Assembly (NCBI GenBank): GCA_017479035.1
Contig: JAFVCR010000189.1
Span: 1 to 12,095 of the forward strand
Direction of reading: 5' to 3'
Length of the DNA: 12,095 nucleotides
Source: Kiritimatiellia bacterium
Lineage (GTDB): Bacteria; Verrucomicrobiota; Kiritimatiellia; RFP12; UBA1067
Numbering within the stretch: position 1 is the stretch's first letter; each line of letters opens with the position of its first letter. The notes under the pieces are model-generated. The model made no database searches and was not told the DNA's origin. It saw only the letters and a program-made list of their open reading frames with translations. The translations under genes and the position numbers were made by a program. Positions 1 through 5,717 of this stretch are shown piece after piece.

Positions 1-1
1 C

Positions 2-502
2 TTGTATCTTCCAAAACTCGGATTTCCGTATTTTGAACGGATCCATTTTCAGTGCCGCTCCCATGGACGAATACAGCGTGAGCGTCTCCACCGCCAACGC
101 ATTGCGGATGAGCAATGCCTTGTGCTCAAGCGAATCGATTGCATCGATCACATAATCGTATTTGCGAAGATCGAACTCCGATGCCGTGTCCCTGCAATAG
201 ATTTTCTGGATTGCATCTATCTTTGCCAGAGGATTTATTTCGTGAAGGCGGTTCTTCAGTGCATCTACTTTTACATCTCCGGCAGTTTTGATAGTGGCCA
301 TCAACTGCCGGTTTACGTTGGTGACGCATACTCTATCGGAATCTACGATTGCGATTTCGCCGATGCCTGTGCGCACTAGCGATTCCGCGCACCAGCTGCC
401 TACGCCGCCAACTCCGAATACGATTACTTTGGCCGACTCCAGCGCATCCATCGCCGCCTTGCCGACCATTAGTTCAGTACGTCTGAAAATTCCCGCAATC
501 AT
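2..502 (-). CDS. tcdA: tRNA threonylcarbamoyladenosine dehydratase TcdA (partial, C-terminus outside window)
   Basis: E1-like (ThiF/MoeB/HesA superfamily) enzyme that uses ATP to cyclise t6A37 of ANN-decoding tRNAs to ct6A in the cytoplasm. Visible over 167 codons: the nucleotide-binding glycine loop GVGGVG at residues 30-35, followed by SWCAESLVRTGIG as in E. coli TcdA (CsdL); acidic ribose-binding residues D54/D56 in VDSD; the VTNVNRQ block at 60-66 containing the conserved N and R; K78; and DAID at 120-123. These are TcdA rather than ThiF/MoeB signatures. The start at 502 has a good GGGGAG Shine-Dalgarno (509-514, 6-nt spacing) and lies 13 nt after the stop of the upstream glycosidase ORF, so the two are probably co-transcribed. 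The reading frame runs open off the left edge; the family is usually about 250 aa, so roughly a third is missing. Identity is secure; the link to the glycosidase looks incidental. Confidence 0.93.
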   Translation of the reverse strand, partial: MIAGIFRRTELMVGKAAMDALESAKVIVFGVGGVGSWCAESLVRTGIGEIAIVDSDRVCVTNVNRQLMATIKTAGDVKVDALKNRLHEINPLAKIDAIQKIYCRDTASEFDLRKYDYVIDAIDSLEHKALLIRNALAVETLTLYSSMGAALKMDPFKIRKSEFWKIQ

Positions 503-515
503 AGTACGCTCCCCG

Positions 516-1994
516 TCAATCCTGCGGCCCTGCCACAATCTCCATGCACTTTTTAGCGCGTTCGGCGATGTCGCGCATCAGCGGCACGGGCGAGTCAAGG
601 GCAATTTTCCGTCCGCCAAATCCATCAGGATAGAACGATACCTTCGCATCCGCATCGTGCGCAAACAGGCTCTTGTGCAGTTTTCTCAATTCGCCGAACT
701 GCCCATCGATGGCAGCCGCATACTTTGCATCGCCCAACCCCATTTCCGAAAGATACCGCACCATGCGGAAATTCCACAACGCCACATCCAGCGCACGCGA
801 ACATTCAAGATGCGTCCGCAGCCATTCAGTGCGCATCAGAAACTCTTTGCGCACATCCTGCGGCACATCGTTGCAAGTGGAAAACAGTTCTTCCATTCTG
901 CGCGTGGCCGCAAGCGCGCGATCCTTCTGCGCCGCCACGCGTGCGATATTCTCGTCCGAAGGGATCAACGCGGCGTGTCCGTCCGGCAAATAATGCCGGT
1001 TCGTGTAGCGCAGCAAGTCCTCCCGCCGCGAAACGGTTTTTGCAAATCGCGACTCTGTAGGTGCGCCAAGCCCCAATGGCGAGAACGATGCCACCGCCGC
1101 ATCCTCGGAAAGCGCCATAGCCTCCGCAATCTTGTCCGCATCGCCCGTGCCATGTCGCACCAGAGCCCATTCGCGCAAAAGGTCGTCAAGTTCCTCGTCG
1201 GGATTCCATGAAAGTTGCCGCCAGACATGCAGATTCACCGAATTCATCACATCGTCCAAAGCCTCGTATCCGGGATTGTTGTATCCACCGGCATAAAGGC
1301 ACACGCCATCCACGTTCGCCATTTTCTTTACGCGCTCGAACGTGCCCTTCGTATGCTTGACTACCGCCGCAGGCAACCACTGCAACCCCACCGTCTGCCC
1401 CGTTATCTGCCATTCGGCAAACTCCTCTCGCCCGCCGCTTTTGCCCAGCAAATTTGAAAACGGCGCATCTGGCTGGCAGTCGCAATTATAGACTTTCGTC
1501 TGGAATATAACATTGCCGGAAGCCTCTTTCATCGCCTCGTTCCACGTTGCCGCAGCATCCGCTTCGCCGGCGTATCCTGGCGCGTGAACCCACTCGTCGC
1601 CCAGCCAATGCGGCGCACCCGATGCCCACGTACGCACGATGAGTTTCTTGCCGAGCGGGGTTATCGCATTGTCTAGGCACTTCACCATCGCCGCCACTTG
1701 CCGGCCGAACGTATCCATGCCGTTCTTTTTGCACCGCTTGCATTTGCAGTTCAATCCATAATCGTCCCAGAACGTCACCACAAGCCCGTCGAACCCGGCA
1801 GCCGTGGCAAATTCCCTCGCGTATGCTCCCACGAATTTCCATGTCCATTCATCGCTTGGGCACAACACGCCTTTCTCCCAACTGTTCGTTGGCGCAACTG
1901 CTTTGGCTGAAGGATGCTCCTCCAAGAAAGCCTCCAAGAGCGCCTTGTTCCACTTTGCCGCGTTGCATCCGTACAAAAATGGATATGCCTCCAC
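516..1994 (-). CDS. C-terminal part of a GH67 (alpha-glucuronidase)-like glycosidase, separated from its N-terminus by an in-frame TGA
   Basis: This 492-codon ORF continues, in the same frame, the ORF at 2007-2447; only a TGA and four codons lie between that ORF and this GTG. It carries the TIM-barrel and C-terminal helical parts. Residues 75-88 read FWDDYG followed by C83-x-C85-x2-C88. Residues 164-173 (FQTKVYNCDC) and 194-205 (EWQITGQTVGLQ) resemble the GH67 stretches Q-K-x-x-x-D-F and the Q-I-x-Q-E-Y-x-G-Q block. Residues 232-277 (LYAGGYNNPG, then the helix ending RQLSWNPDEELDDLLREW) resemble the GH67 'GRLAWdP' region. The aspartate at 172 is kept, but the glutamate of the GH67 QEY motif appears to be Q200, so activity or substrate may differ. 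No ribosome binding site precedes the GTG, so independent translation is doubtful. Most likely this is half of an interrupted gene; otherwise it is made by read-through or reinitiation. Family assignment is from motif memory and is moderate. Confidence 0.72.
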   Translation of the reverse strand: MEAYPFLYGCNAAKWNKALLEAFLEEHPSAKAVAPTNSWEKGVLCPSDEWTWKFVGAYAREFATAAGFDGLVVTFWDDYGLNCKCKRCKKNGMDTFGRQVAAMVKCLDNAITPLGKKLIVRTWASGAPHWLGDEWVHAPGYAGEADAAATWNEAMKEASGNVIFQTKVYNCDCQPDAPFSNLLGKSGGREEFAEWQITGQTVGLQWLPAAVVKHTKGTFERVKKMANVDGVCLYAGGYNNPGYEALDDVMNSVNLHVWRQLSWNPDEELDDLLREWALVRHGTGDADKIAEAMALSEDAAVASFSPLGLGAPTESRFAKTVSRREDLLRYTNRHYLPDGHAALIPSDENIARVAAQKDRALAATRRMEELFSTCNDVPQDVRKEFLMRTEWLRTHLECSRALDVALWNFRMVRYLSEMGLGDAKYAAAIDGQFGELRKLHKSLFAHDADAKVSFYPDGFGGRKIALDSPVPLMRDIAERAKKCMEIVAGPQD

Positions 1995-2006
1995 AACGAG
2001 GTCATG

Positions 2007-2009
2007 TCA
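2007..2009 (-). other. In-frame TGA interrupting the glycosidase gene
   Basis: Reading the minus strand from the ATG at 2447, the frame is open for 146 codons, meets TGA (next base C), and continues open in the same frame to the TGA at 516-518. The lengths on both sides fit one protein of about 643 residues, and protein-like sequence flanks the stop directly. No frame change is needed. TGA is the normal stop of several neighbours (tcdA-side ORF, zinc ribbon, pyrK), so the code is not reassigned. Confidence 0.85.
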
Positions 2010-2447
2010 CTCTCCAACCCGCACAGATTGCGCCCGCTCGGTCTGCCGCCGCGCTTTTTTCAACGCCTCTTGACTGTCCTGCGGGAGCCTTGCGAAAACC
2101 TCCGGCATGGACTCTTCAAGCGTCACGGCGATATTGCGCCCAAGATGCACCATGTTGCACCCTGTCGCCGCTATCCAGTCCGCCATTGGATGCGAAGACG
2201 CACCATAGTTCACCATCCTGTATTTGAACCTGGCCGTGCGCGTGAACGATTCGCCTTCGCCAAGGTTTTCCCAGCGCGGCCTGTCGTATTGCGCATAAAG
2301 TCTGCATCTCGGCGAAGATGCTTCAATGACAAACTCCCCGTCCTTGCGCACCACTGTGTAGGAATCATTGCCGTCTATGCCCGCCGCCGCAGAACCGGCA
2401 AGCAGCACGCACAAAAAAAACGAATTTGCAAACCTCGTCGTATCCAT
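2007..2447 (-). CDS. N-terminal part of secreted GH67-like glycosidase (signal peptide, N-domain, start of barrel)
   Basis: The 146-aa ORF begins with a Sec signal peptide (hydrophobic core at residues 9-20, likely cleavage after SAAA at 22). Residues 28-60 look like the beta-rich N-terminal domain of GH67/GH20-type enzymes (a strand pattern ending RCRLYAQYD). Residues 75-104 (FKYRMVNYGASSHP, then ADWIAATGCNMVHLGRN) look like the first strand and helix of a glycosidase TIM barrel. The ORF then stops at TGA 2007-2009 in the middle of the barrel, between the strand SVRVGE and the continuation HDLV-VEAYPFLYGC. On its own it could not form a barrel. The start lacks a Shine-Dalgarno but has a promoter-like sequence whose -10 ends 6 nt before the ATG. 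It follows nadA by 49 nt on the same strand. The gene is probably a recent nonsense allele of a secreted polysaccharide-degrading enzyme; a sequencing error is the simple alternative. Confidence 0.72.
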   Translation of the reverse strand: MDTTRFANSFFLCVLLAGSAAAGIDGNDSYTVVRKDGEFVIEASSPRCRLYAQYDRPRWENLGEGESFTRTARFKYRMVNYGASSHPMADWIAATGCNMVHLGRNIAVTLEESMPEVFARLPQDSQEALKKARRQTERAQSVRVGE

Positions 2448-2453
2448 GCTGCC

Positions 2454-2482
2454 ATTCTAGCATATTTTGCATTTTCGTGCAA
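2454..2482 (-). promoter_or_regulatory. Promoter of the glycosidase gene, leaderless type
   Basis: On the minus strand: -35 TTGCAC (2477-2482), 17-nt spacer, extended -10 TGC-TAGAAT (hexamer 2454-2459), then exactly 6 nt to the ATG at 2447. A start site 7 nt after the hexamer would fall on the A of the ATG. No Shine-Dalgarno lies between. It sits in the 49-nt gap after nadA, so the glycosidase can be transcribed separately. Confidence 0.55.
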
Positions 2483-2496
2483 CGCCAGAGCCACTG

Positions 2497-3396
2497 TCAA
2501 ATTGCAAGCATGCGCTCTATTGCAAGGCGGGCACGTGCGGCGATGGCATCGTCCACGGAAACTTGTGTTTGCATGTCGCGCAGAGAATCGCGCACTTTTT
2601 CAAGCGTGATCTTCTTCATGTTCGGGCACACGAGGAAAGTGTCTACAGGGATGAATCGCTTGGAGGGATTCTCCTTTTCCAGCCGGTGGAGGATTCCAGT
2701 TTCCGTTCCAACCAGGAATTCATCCGCCGTGCTTTCCCGTGCAAACTTGCACATGCCGCCTGTAGACAGCACCTTGTCTGCGGCATCGCGCACATCCTTG
2801 CGGCACTCGCCGTGCACCATTACAACAGCATTTGGATGTGCCGCGCGAGCCTTGGCGATCGTCTGCGCTGTAAGCCGCGCATGCGTGGGACAGTATCCCG
2901 GCCAAAGAATGTATTGCGTTCCAAGAAGAGACGATATGTGGCCGCCGAGATGCTGATCGGGGACGAAGATTATTTCGCGGCCTTTGGGGAATGTGGCCAT
3001 TACCCGCTCGGCATTGCCGCTTGTCACGCAGATGTCGCATTCGGCCTTTACCTCCGCAGTGGAGTTTACATAGCACACCGCCGCCGCGCCTGGATGCGCT
3101 GCCTTGAGTTCGCGCAACTGCGCCGCATCGATCATGTCCGCCATTGGGCAGCCGGCGGTGGCATCCGGGATGAGAACCGTCTTGCCGGGATTGAGAATCG
3201 CCGCCGTCTCCGCCATGAAATATACACCGCAAAAAACAATGACCTCTGCATCCACTGTTGCGGCCTTGCGTGCAAGTTCAAGCGAATCCCCGGTGAAATC
3301 GGCAATATCCTGCACCTCGCTGCGTTCGTAGTTGTGCGCTAGGATTATTGCATTGCGCCGTTTCTTCAAGTCTGCGATTTCTTCGGTTGTGTCCAT
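2497..3396 (-). CDS. nadA: Quinolinate synthase NadA
   Basis: [4Fe-4S] enzyme that condenses iminoaspartate with dihydroxyacetone phosphate to quinolinate, the second step of de novo NAD synthesis; cytoplasmic and oxygen-sensitive. The 299-aa length equals that of short NadA proteins such as Thermotoga's. Visible signatures are ILAHNY at 18-23, the three cluster cysteines C83 (AGCPMAD), C169 (GYCPTH) and C257 (LVCPNMKK), VNSTAEVKA at 110-118, VHGEC at 194-198, STGGM at 211-215 and GTETGILHRL at 230-239. The start is fixed: the ATG at 3396 is preceded in frame, 12 nt upstream, by TAG with no other start between. No Shine-Dalgarno is present; a -10-like hexamer ends 6 nt before the ATG. The gene is divergent from the plus-strand operon. 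nadB and nadC are not in the window, so the partner making iminoaspartate lies elsewhere. Confidence 0.97.
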   Translation of the reverse strand: MDTTEEIADLKKRRNAIILAHNYERSEVQDIADFTGDSLELARKAATVDAEVIVFCGVYFMAETAAILNPGKTVLIPDATAGCPMADMIDAAQLRELKAAHPGAAAVCYVNSTAEVKAECDICVTSGNAERVMATFPKGREIIFVPDQHLGGHISSLLGTQYILWPGYCPTHARLTAQTIAKARAAHPNAVVMVHGECRKDVRDAADKVLSTGGMCKFARESTADEFLVGTETGILHRLEKENPSKRFIPVDTFLVCPNMKKITLEKVRDSLRDMQTQVSVDDAIAARARLAIERMLAI

Positions 3397-3402
3397 GCCG
3401 TA

Positions 3403-3431
3403 ATACTATCATAAAACACTCCGGCGTTCAA
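3403..3431 (-). promoter_or_regulatory. Promoter of nadA, leaderless type
   Basis: Minus-strand -35 TTGAAC (3426-3431), 17-nt spacer, -10 TAGTAT (3403-3408), then 6 nt to the ATG at 3396. The expected start site coincides with the ATG, and no Shine-Dalgarno is visible. A competing -10, TATGAT (3408-3413), has no -35 at proper distance. The -35 overlaps an inverted repeat (3421-3458). Confidence 0.5.
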
Positions 3432-3458
3432 CCAGTTTTTGAAACTCGCTCGCGCCGG
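3421..3458. promoter_or_regulatory. Nested inverted repeat over the nadA -35, possible operator
   Basis: Outer arms CCGGCG (3421-3426) and CGCCGG (3453-3458) are perfect complements; inside them TTCAA (3427-3431) and TTGAA (3439-3443) form a second dyad with a 7-nt loop. The dyads cover the nadA -35 hexamer and lie in the divergent intergenic region. They may be a regulator site, or chance in GC-rich DNA. No known NAD-repressor motif was recognised. Confidence 0.3.
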
Positions 3459-3495
3459 TGCTTTTGCGGCGCAAGCGGAAATGCAAACTAAAATG

Positions 3496-3524
3496 TTGAT
3501 TTCGCAAGTAGAATCGTGTATAAT
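3496..3524 (+). promoter_or_regulatory. Sigma70-type promoter of the six-gene plus-strand operon
   Basis: TTGATT (3496-3501), spacer of exactly 17 nt, and a perfect TATAAT (3519-3524). The predicted start near 3531 leaves a leader of about 32 nt, with a GGGAG ribosome binding site (3552-3556) 6 nt before the first ATG at 3563. Confidence 0.75.
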
Positions 3525-3562
3525 GCGCCGCAGAGGTAAAAAAGATTTTACGGGAGTTTGTC

Positions 3563-3772
3563 ATGGATGCAGAAGAAGGTTTTGTTTCGTTCGTGTGCAA
3601 CGCCTGCCGCCAGGAGATAGAGGCGGCCCGCCAACATATCGGCGAGACCGTGGAGTGCCCCGCTTGCGGGCACCCTTTGAAAGTCCCCTCGCCGGAGGAC
3701 GCACCCACACCGGCGCAACTGGCGGCGATGAAAGGCCGCACCATCCGTATCGAATTGGGAGGCATACTCTGA
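3563..3772 (+). CDS. Small two-CxxC zinc-ribbon protein
   Basis: A 69-aa cytoplasmic protein with two cysteine knuckles, C12-x2-C15 and C32-x2-C35 (the second in VECPACGHPLKVP). This is a one-zinc ribbon of the kind often found as short stand-alone proteins or N-terminal modules in PVC bacteria. The linker AARQHIGETVECPACG matches that type, where the text between knuckles is usually 'e-x-x-a-G-x-x-x-x-C-P-x-C'. The C-terminal 25 residues (PAQLAAMKGRTIRIELGGIL) are short and not a recognised domain. It is the first gene of the operon, with a good GGGAG ribosome binding site at 6-nt spacing. The function is unknown; zinc ribbons of this kind can bind nucleic acid or protein, and nothing in the sequence decides which. 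Confidence 0.85.
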   Translation: MDAEEGFVSFVCNACRQEIEAARQHIGETVECPACGHPLKVPSPEDAPTPAQLAAMKGRTIRIELGGIL

Positions 3773-3785
3773 CGCGTACGGCACG

Positions 3786-4358
3786 ATGAAGCGGGCATTG
3801 ATAGTTTCCTCCACTTCCGCATCCGCATCGGCGCGGGAGGTCTTGCGCATCTCCAACTGGGCTATGGCTCTCGAGAAGAACGGTTGGGAGGTGGACGTGC
3901 TGGTGGATTCGTCCACCACGCTTACCGAGGCGGCACTTGGGGACGGCTCAAACGTCCACAAAGCCGTGAATTGGCCTATTGCCGGCGGAACGTGCCGGTT
4001 TTTCATGGTTCTCGCGGCGGTTCGCCTTGTGGCGAGAAACAAATACTCATTGCTTGTAGGCGTGGGCGGAGGTGCAGAAATCGTCCGCGCCGCCGATCGT
4101 GCAACTTTGGCGAAGTTTAAATACGTGGCCGATGTAATCTCATCCGCCCCCGCCGGGAAAGTTCTGAAGCACGCAGCAGCCGTCACCGCGATCGACTCTA
4201 CCGCATGCGAAGCCGTGGCATCAATTGCGCCACGTGCGCGGCTTTCGATACTTGAGGAGCCGCACGAGGATATTGGCAGTGCCGATTGGACGTTTGCAAT
4301 GTTTGCGGAGGCGGCAGGCCGCGTGGCCGAATATGCAATTTCCAGAGGTGCTACATGA
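3786..4358 (+). CDS. GT-B-like glycosyltransferase N-terminal domain, short form
   Basis: A 190-aa protein without signal peptide or membrane segment. Residues 1-45 form a beta-alpha-beta start (RALIVSST, then SNWAMALEKNGWEVDVLVDSS) typical of the acceptor-side Rossmann domain of GT4-type enzymes. Residues 87-121 (YSLLVGVGGGAEIVRAA...YVADVIS) and 129-160 (HAAAVTAIDSTACEAV...RLSILEEP) fit the later strands of that domain. A last helix, W-T-F-A-M-F-A-E-A-A (168-177), resembles the C-terminal helix of GT-B enzymes. The whole nucleotide-sugar-binding C-terminal domain is absent, the usual length being 350-400 aa, so catalysis is doubtful. It may be a remnant or a non-catalytic protein. No Shine-Dalgarno is visible at the start, 13 nt after the zinc-ribbon stop, so coupling is likely. 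Its stop overlaps the nuclease start as ATGA. The fold guess is moderate and the function unknown. Confidence 0.65.
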   Translation: MKRALIVSSTSASASAREVLRISNWAMALEKNGWEVDVLVDSSTTLTEAALGDGSNVHKAVNWPIAGGTCRFFMVLAAVRLVARNKYSLLVGVGGGAEIVRAADRATLAKFKYVADVISSAPAGKVLKHAAAVTAIDSTACEAVASIAPRARLSILEEPHEDIGSADWTFAMFAEAAGRVAEYAISRGAT

Positions 4359-5446
4359 GCGGCAAGGCAAAGGGCACGAAAAGAAAAAGCAGAAAGCAAC
4401 CTCCGCCGACTCCTGCGCGCCGCATGTGCCGGTGGACGGCGATAGCGATGGTTTTGTATGTTGTTGCAATGTGCTGTGCAGGTTCTTATATGATGCGCGG
4501 CACCGCAAGAGAAATTGCAGACCGCAAACAGGATTGGCCTGATTTCCTTTGGTCGCGCTTTGAGAGTTACGGCAACTGGACGAATTTCATTCTGGAAGGG
4601 CTTGGCTGGCGCGGTGCCGATGCCGTGTATTCATACGACGTACCCGCACCGGAAGGCAGCATATACTTTGCCGGAGCTCCTGTGCGCACCGGCCCGCCCG
4701 CTCCTAATGACATCACGATAGTCGAACGCGGTGAATTCGCCATTGGCTGGAGCGATACTCTTCTGCATCCCGCATGGGTGGCGTACCATATTCCCCGCGA
4801 AGCGCGTTTCAAACAAGGCAAGCGGCCATCCTTCCGCCGCGACCGTACAATACCCAATGCGCCTATTACTACAGACTATACATATTCCGGCTTTGACCGA
4901 GGCCACATGGCACCCAACCATGCCATCGCCACGCGTTTCGGCGAGAATGCGCAACGCGATACGTTCCAGATGGGCAACATCTCCCCGCAGACTCCCGCTC
5001 TGAACCGTGGTGTGTGGCGCGAAATAGAACTTGCCGCCGCCGATCTTTGGACCGCTCGCTACGGCGAGATTTGGGTAATCGTAGGCACGCTGCCCGCCAC
5101 GTCCGGCCAGATTCCCAAAATCGGTCCTGGCATCGACGTGCCGGCTGCATACTATGCCATAATAGTTGCCGAAACAGCCTCTGCATCCAATGGCGAAGGC
5201 GGCAACGATGAACCATTCGAGGTTCGCGCACTTGCTCTAAAGTTTCCGCAAGACATTGAATTGGGTGTATTTGCCAAGTATTACATAGTCAGCATAGATT
5301 CGCTTGAGCAGGAAAGCGGATTGGACTTTTTCCCGGATTTGCCGGAGTTCATCCAAAATCCGCTCGAAGCGGAAACTCCCACGCGGCTGTGGCCGGTGCG
5401 CTTTTGGGACATATGGGGGCTTTTGCGCGTGCACTGCGGCGGATGA
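4355..5446 (+). CDS. Membrane-anchored DNA/RNA non-specific endonuclease (EndoG/NucA family)
   Basis: A 363-aa beta-beta-alpha metal nuclease cutting DNA or RNA with Mg2+. A basic N-terminus (residues 3-27, rich in K/R/P) is followed by one membrane segment at about 28-47, so the catalytic domain should face the periplasm or exterior. The family signature is plain: SGFDRGHMAPN at 178-188 with catalytic H184, then FQMGNISPQTPALNRGVW at 204-221 with metal-ligand N217 and the helix WREIE (221-225). The start is placed at 4355 because an AGAGG ribosome binding site (4344-4348) lies 6 nt upstream and the ATGA overlap with the preceding gene is typical of coupling; an in-frame start at 4286 would overlap that gene by 73 nt. 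No inhibitor gene is recognisable nearby. Likely roles are nutrient scavenging or degradation of incoming DNA; its place in an operon of cytosolic enzymes does not settle which. Confidence 0.92.
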   Translation: MSGKAKGTKRKSRKQPPPTPARRMCRWTAIAMVLYVVAMCCAGSYMMRGTAREIADRKQDWPDFLWSRFESYGNWTNFILEGLGWRGADAVYSYDVPAPEGSIYFAGAPVRTGPPAPNDITIVERGEFAIGWSDTLLHPAWVAYHIPREARFKQGKRPSFRRDRTIPNAPITTDYTYSGFDRGHMAPNHAIATRFGENAQRDTFQMGNISPQTPALNRGVWREIELAAADLWTARYGEIWVIVGTLPATSGQIPKIGPGIDVPAAYYAIIVAETASASNGEGGNDEPFEVRALALKFPQDIELGVFAKYYIVSIDSLEQESGLDFFPDLPEFIQNPLEAETPTRLWPVRFWDIWGLLRVHCGG

Positions 5447-5465
5447 CATTCAAGAAGGAGGAACA

Positions 5466-5717
5466 ATGATCAGGACATTCAAAACCACGGGCACATGCGC
5501 CCGCGAGATAGAATACGAAATCGAAAACGGCACGGTGAAATCGTGCGTTTTCAAAGGTGGATGCCCGGGCAACACGCAAGGTGTGGCTCGTCTCGCCGAA
5601 GGCCGCAAAGTAACGGAACTGATAGCCTTGCTAAAAGGCATCCAGTGCAGAAACGGCACCTCTTGCCCCGACCAGTTGGCACGCGCACTTGAAGAGGATC
5701 GCAATCATGGCATTTGA
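5466..5717 (+). CDS. TSCPD domain protein, TIGR03905-type (four conserved Cys)
   Basis: An 83-aa cytoplasmic protein that matches the small TSCPD family: GTCAREIEYEIENGTV at 9-24, FKGGCPGNTQGV at 29-40, the helix with KVTELIALLKGI, and the signature TSCPDQLARALEE at 65-77. Conserved cysteines are C11, C33, C61 and C67; C27 is extra. The TSCPD domain also forms the C-terminal tail of class II ribonucleotide reductases (NrdJ), where its cysteines are thought to bind metal; stand-alone members have no established function. It has a strong AAGGAGG ribosome binding site (5455-5461) with 4-nt spacing. It lies 19 nt after the nuclease and overlaps pyrK by 11 nt. The family assignment is secure; the role is unknown. 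Confidence 0.92.
   Translation: MIRTFKTTGTCAREIEYEIENGTVKSCVFKGGCPGNTQGVARLAEGRKVTELIALLKGIQCRNGTSCPDQLARALEEDRNHGI

Noticed and set aside
288..1211. 307-codon plus-strand frame starting with TTG
   Set aside because: It is antisense to tcdA and the glycosidase, which have recognisable motifs; composition (many H, R, S, P) is that of a shadow frame, and there is no ribosome binding site.
2007..2009. Genome-wide recoding of TGA to Trp or Gly
   Set aside because: TGA ends nadA, the zinc ribbon, the nuclease, TSCPD and pyrK at the expected family lengths, and tryptophan is encoded by TGG throughout.
2461..2500. TTGACA on the minus strand at 2495-2500 as -35 of the glycosidase promoter
   Set aside because: It lies about 35 nt from the TAGAAT hexamer, much too far; TTGCAC at 2477-2482 has the correct 17-nt spacing.
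4286..4354. Start of the nuclease at 4286 (23 residues longer)
   Set aside because: It would overlap the upstream gene by 73 nt, has no ribosome binding site, and the extra residues are not hydrophobic; 4355 has AGAGG at 6 nt and an ATGA junction.
3548..4399. 283-codon minus-strand frame
   Set aside because: Antisense to the zinc-ribbon and GT-like genes, which have a promoter, ordered start sites and ATGA coupling; its A/S/T-rich sequence is typical of a reverse-frame artefact.
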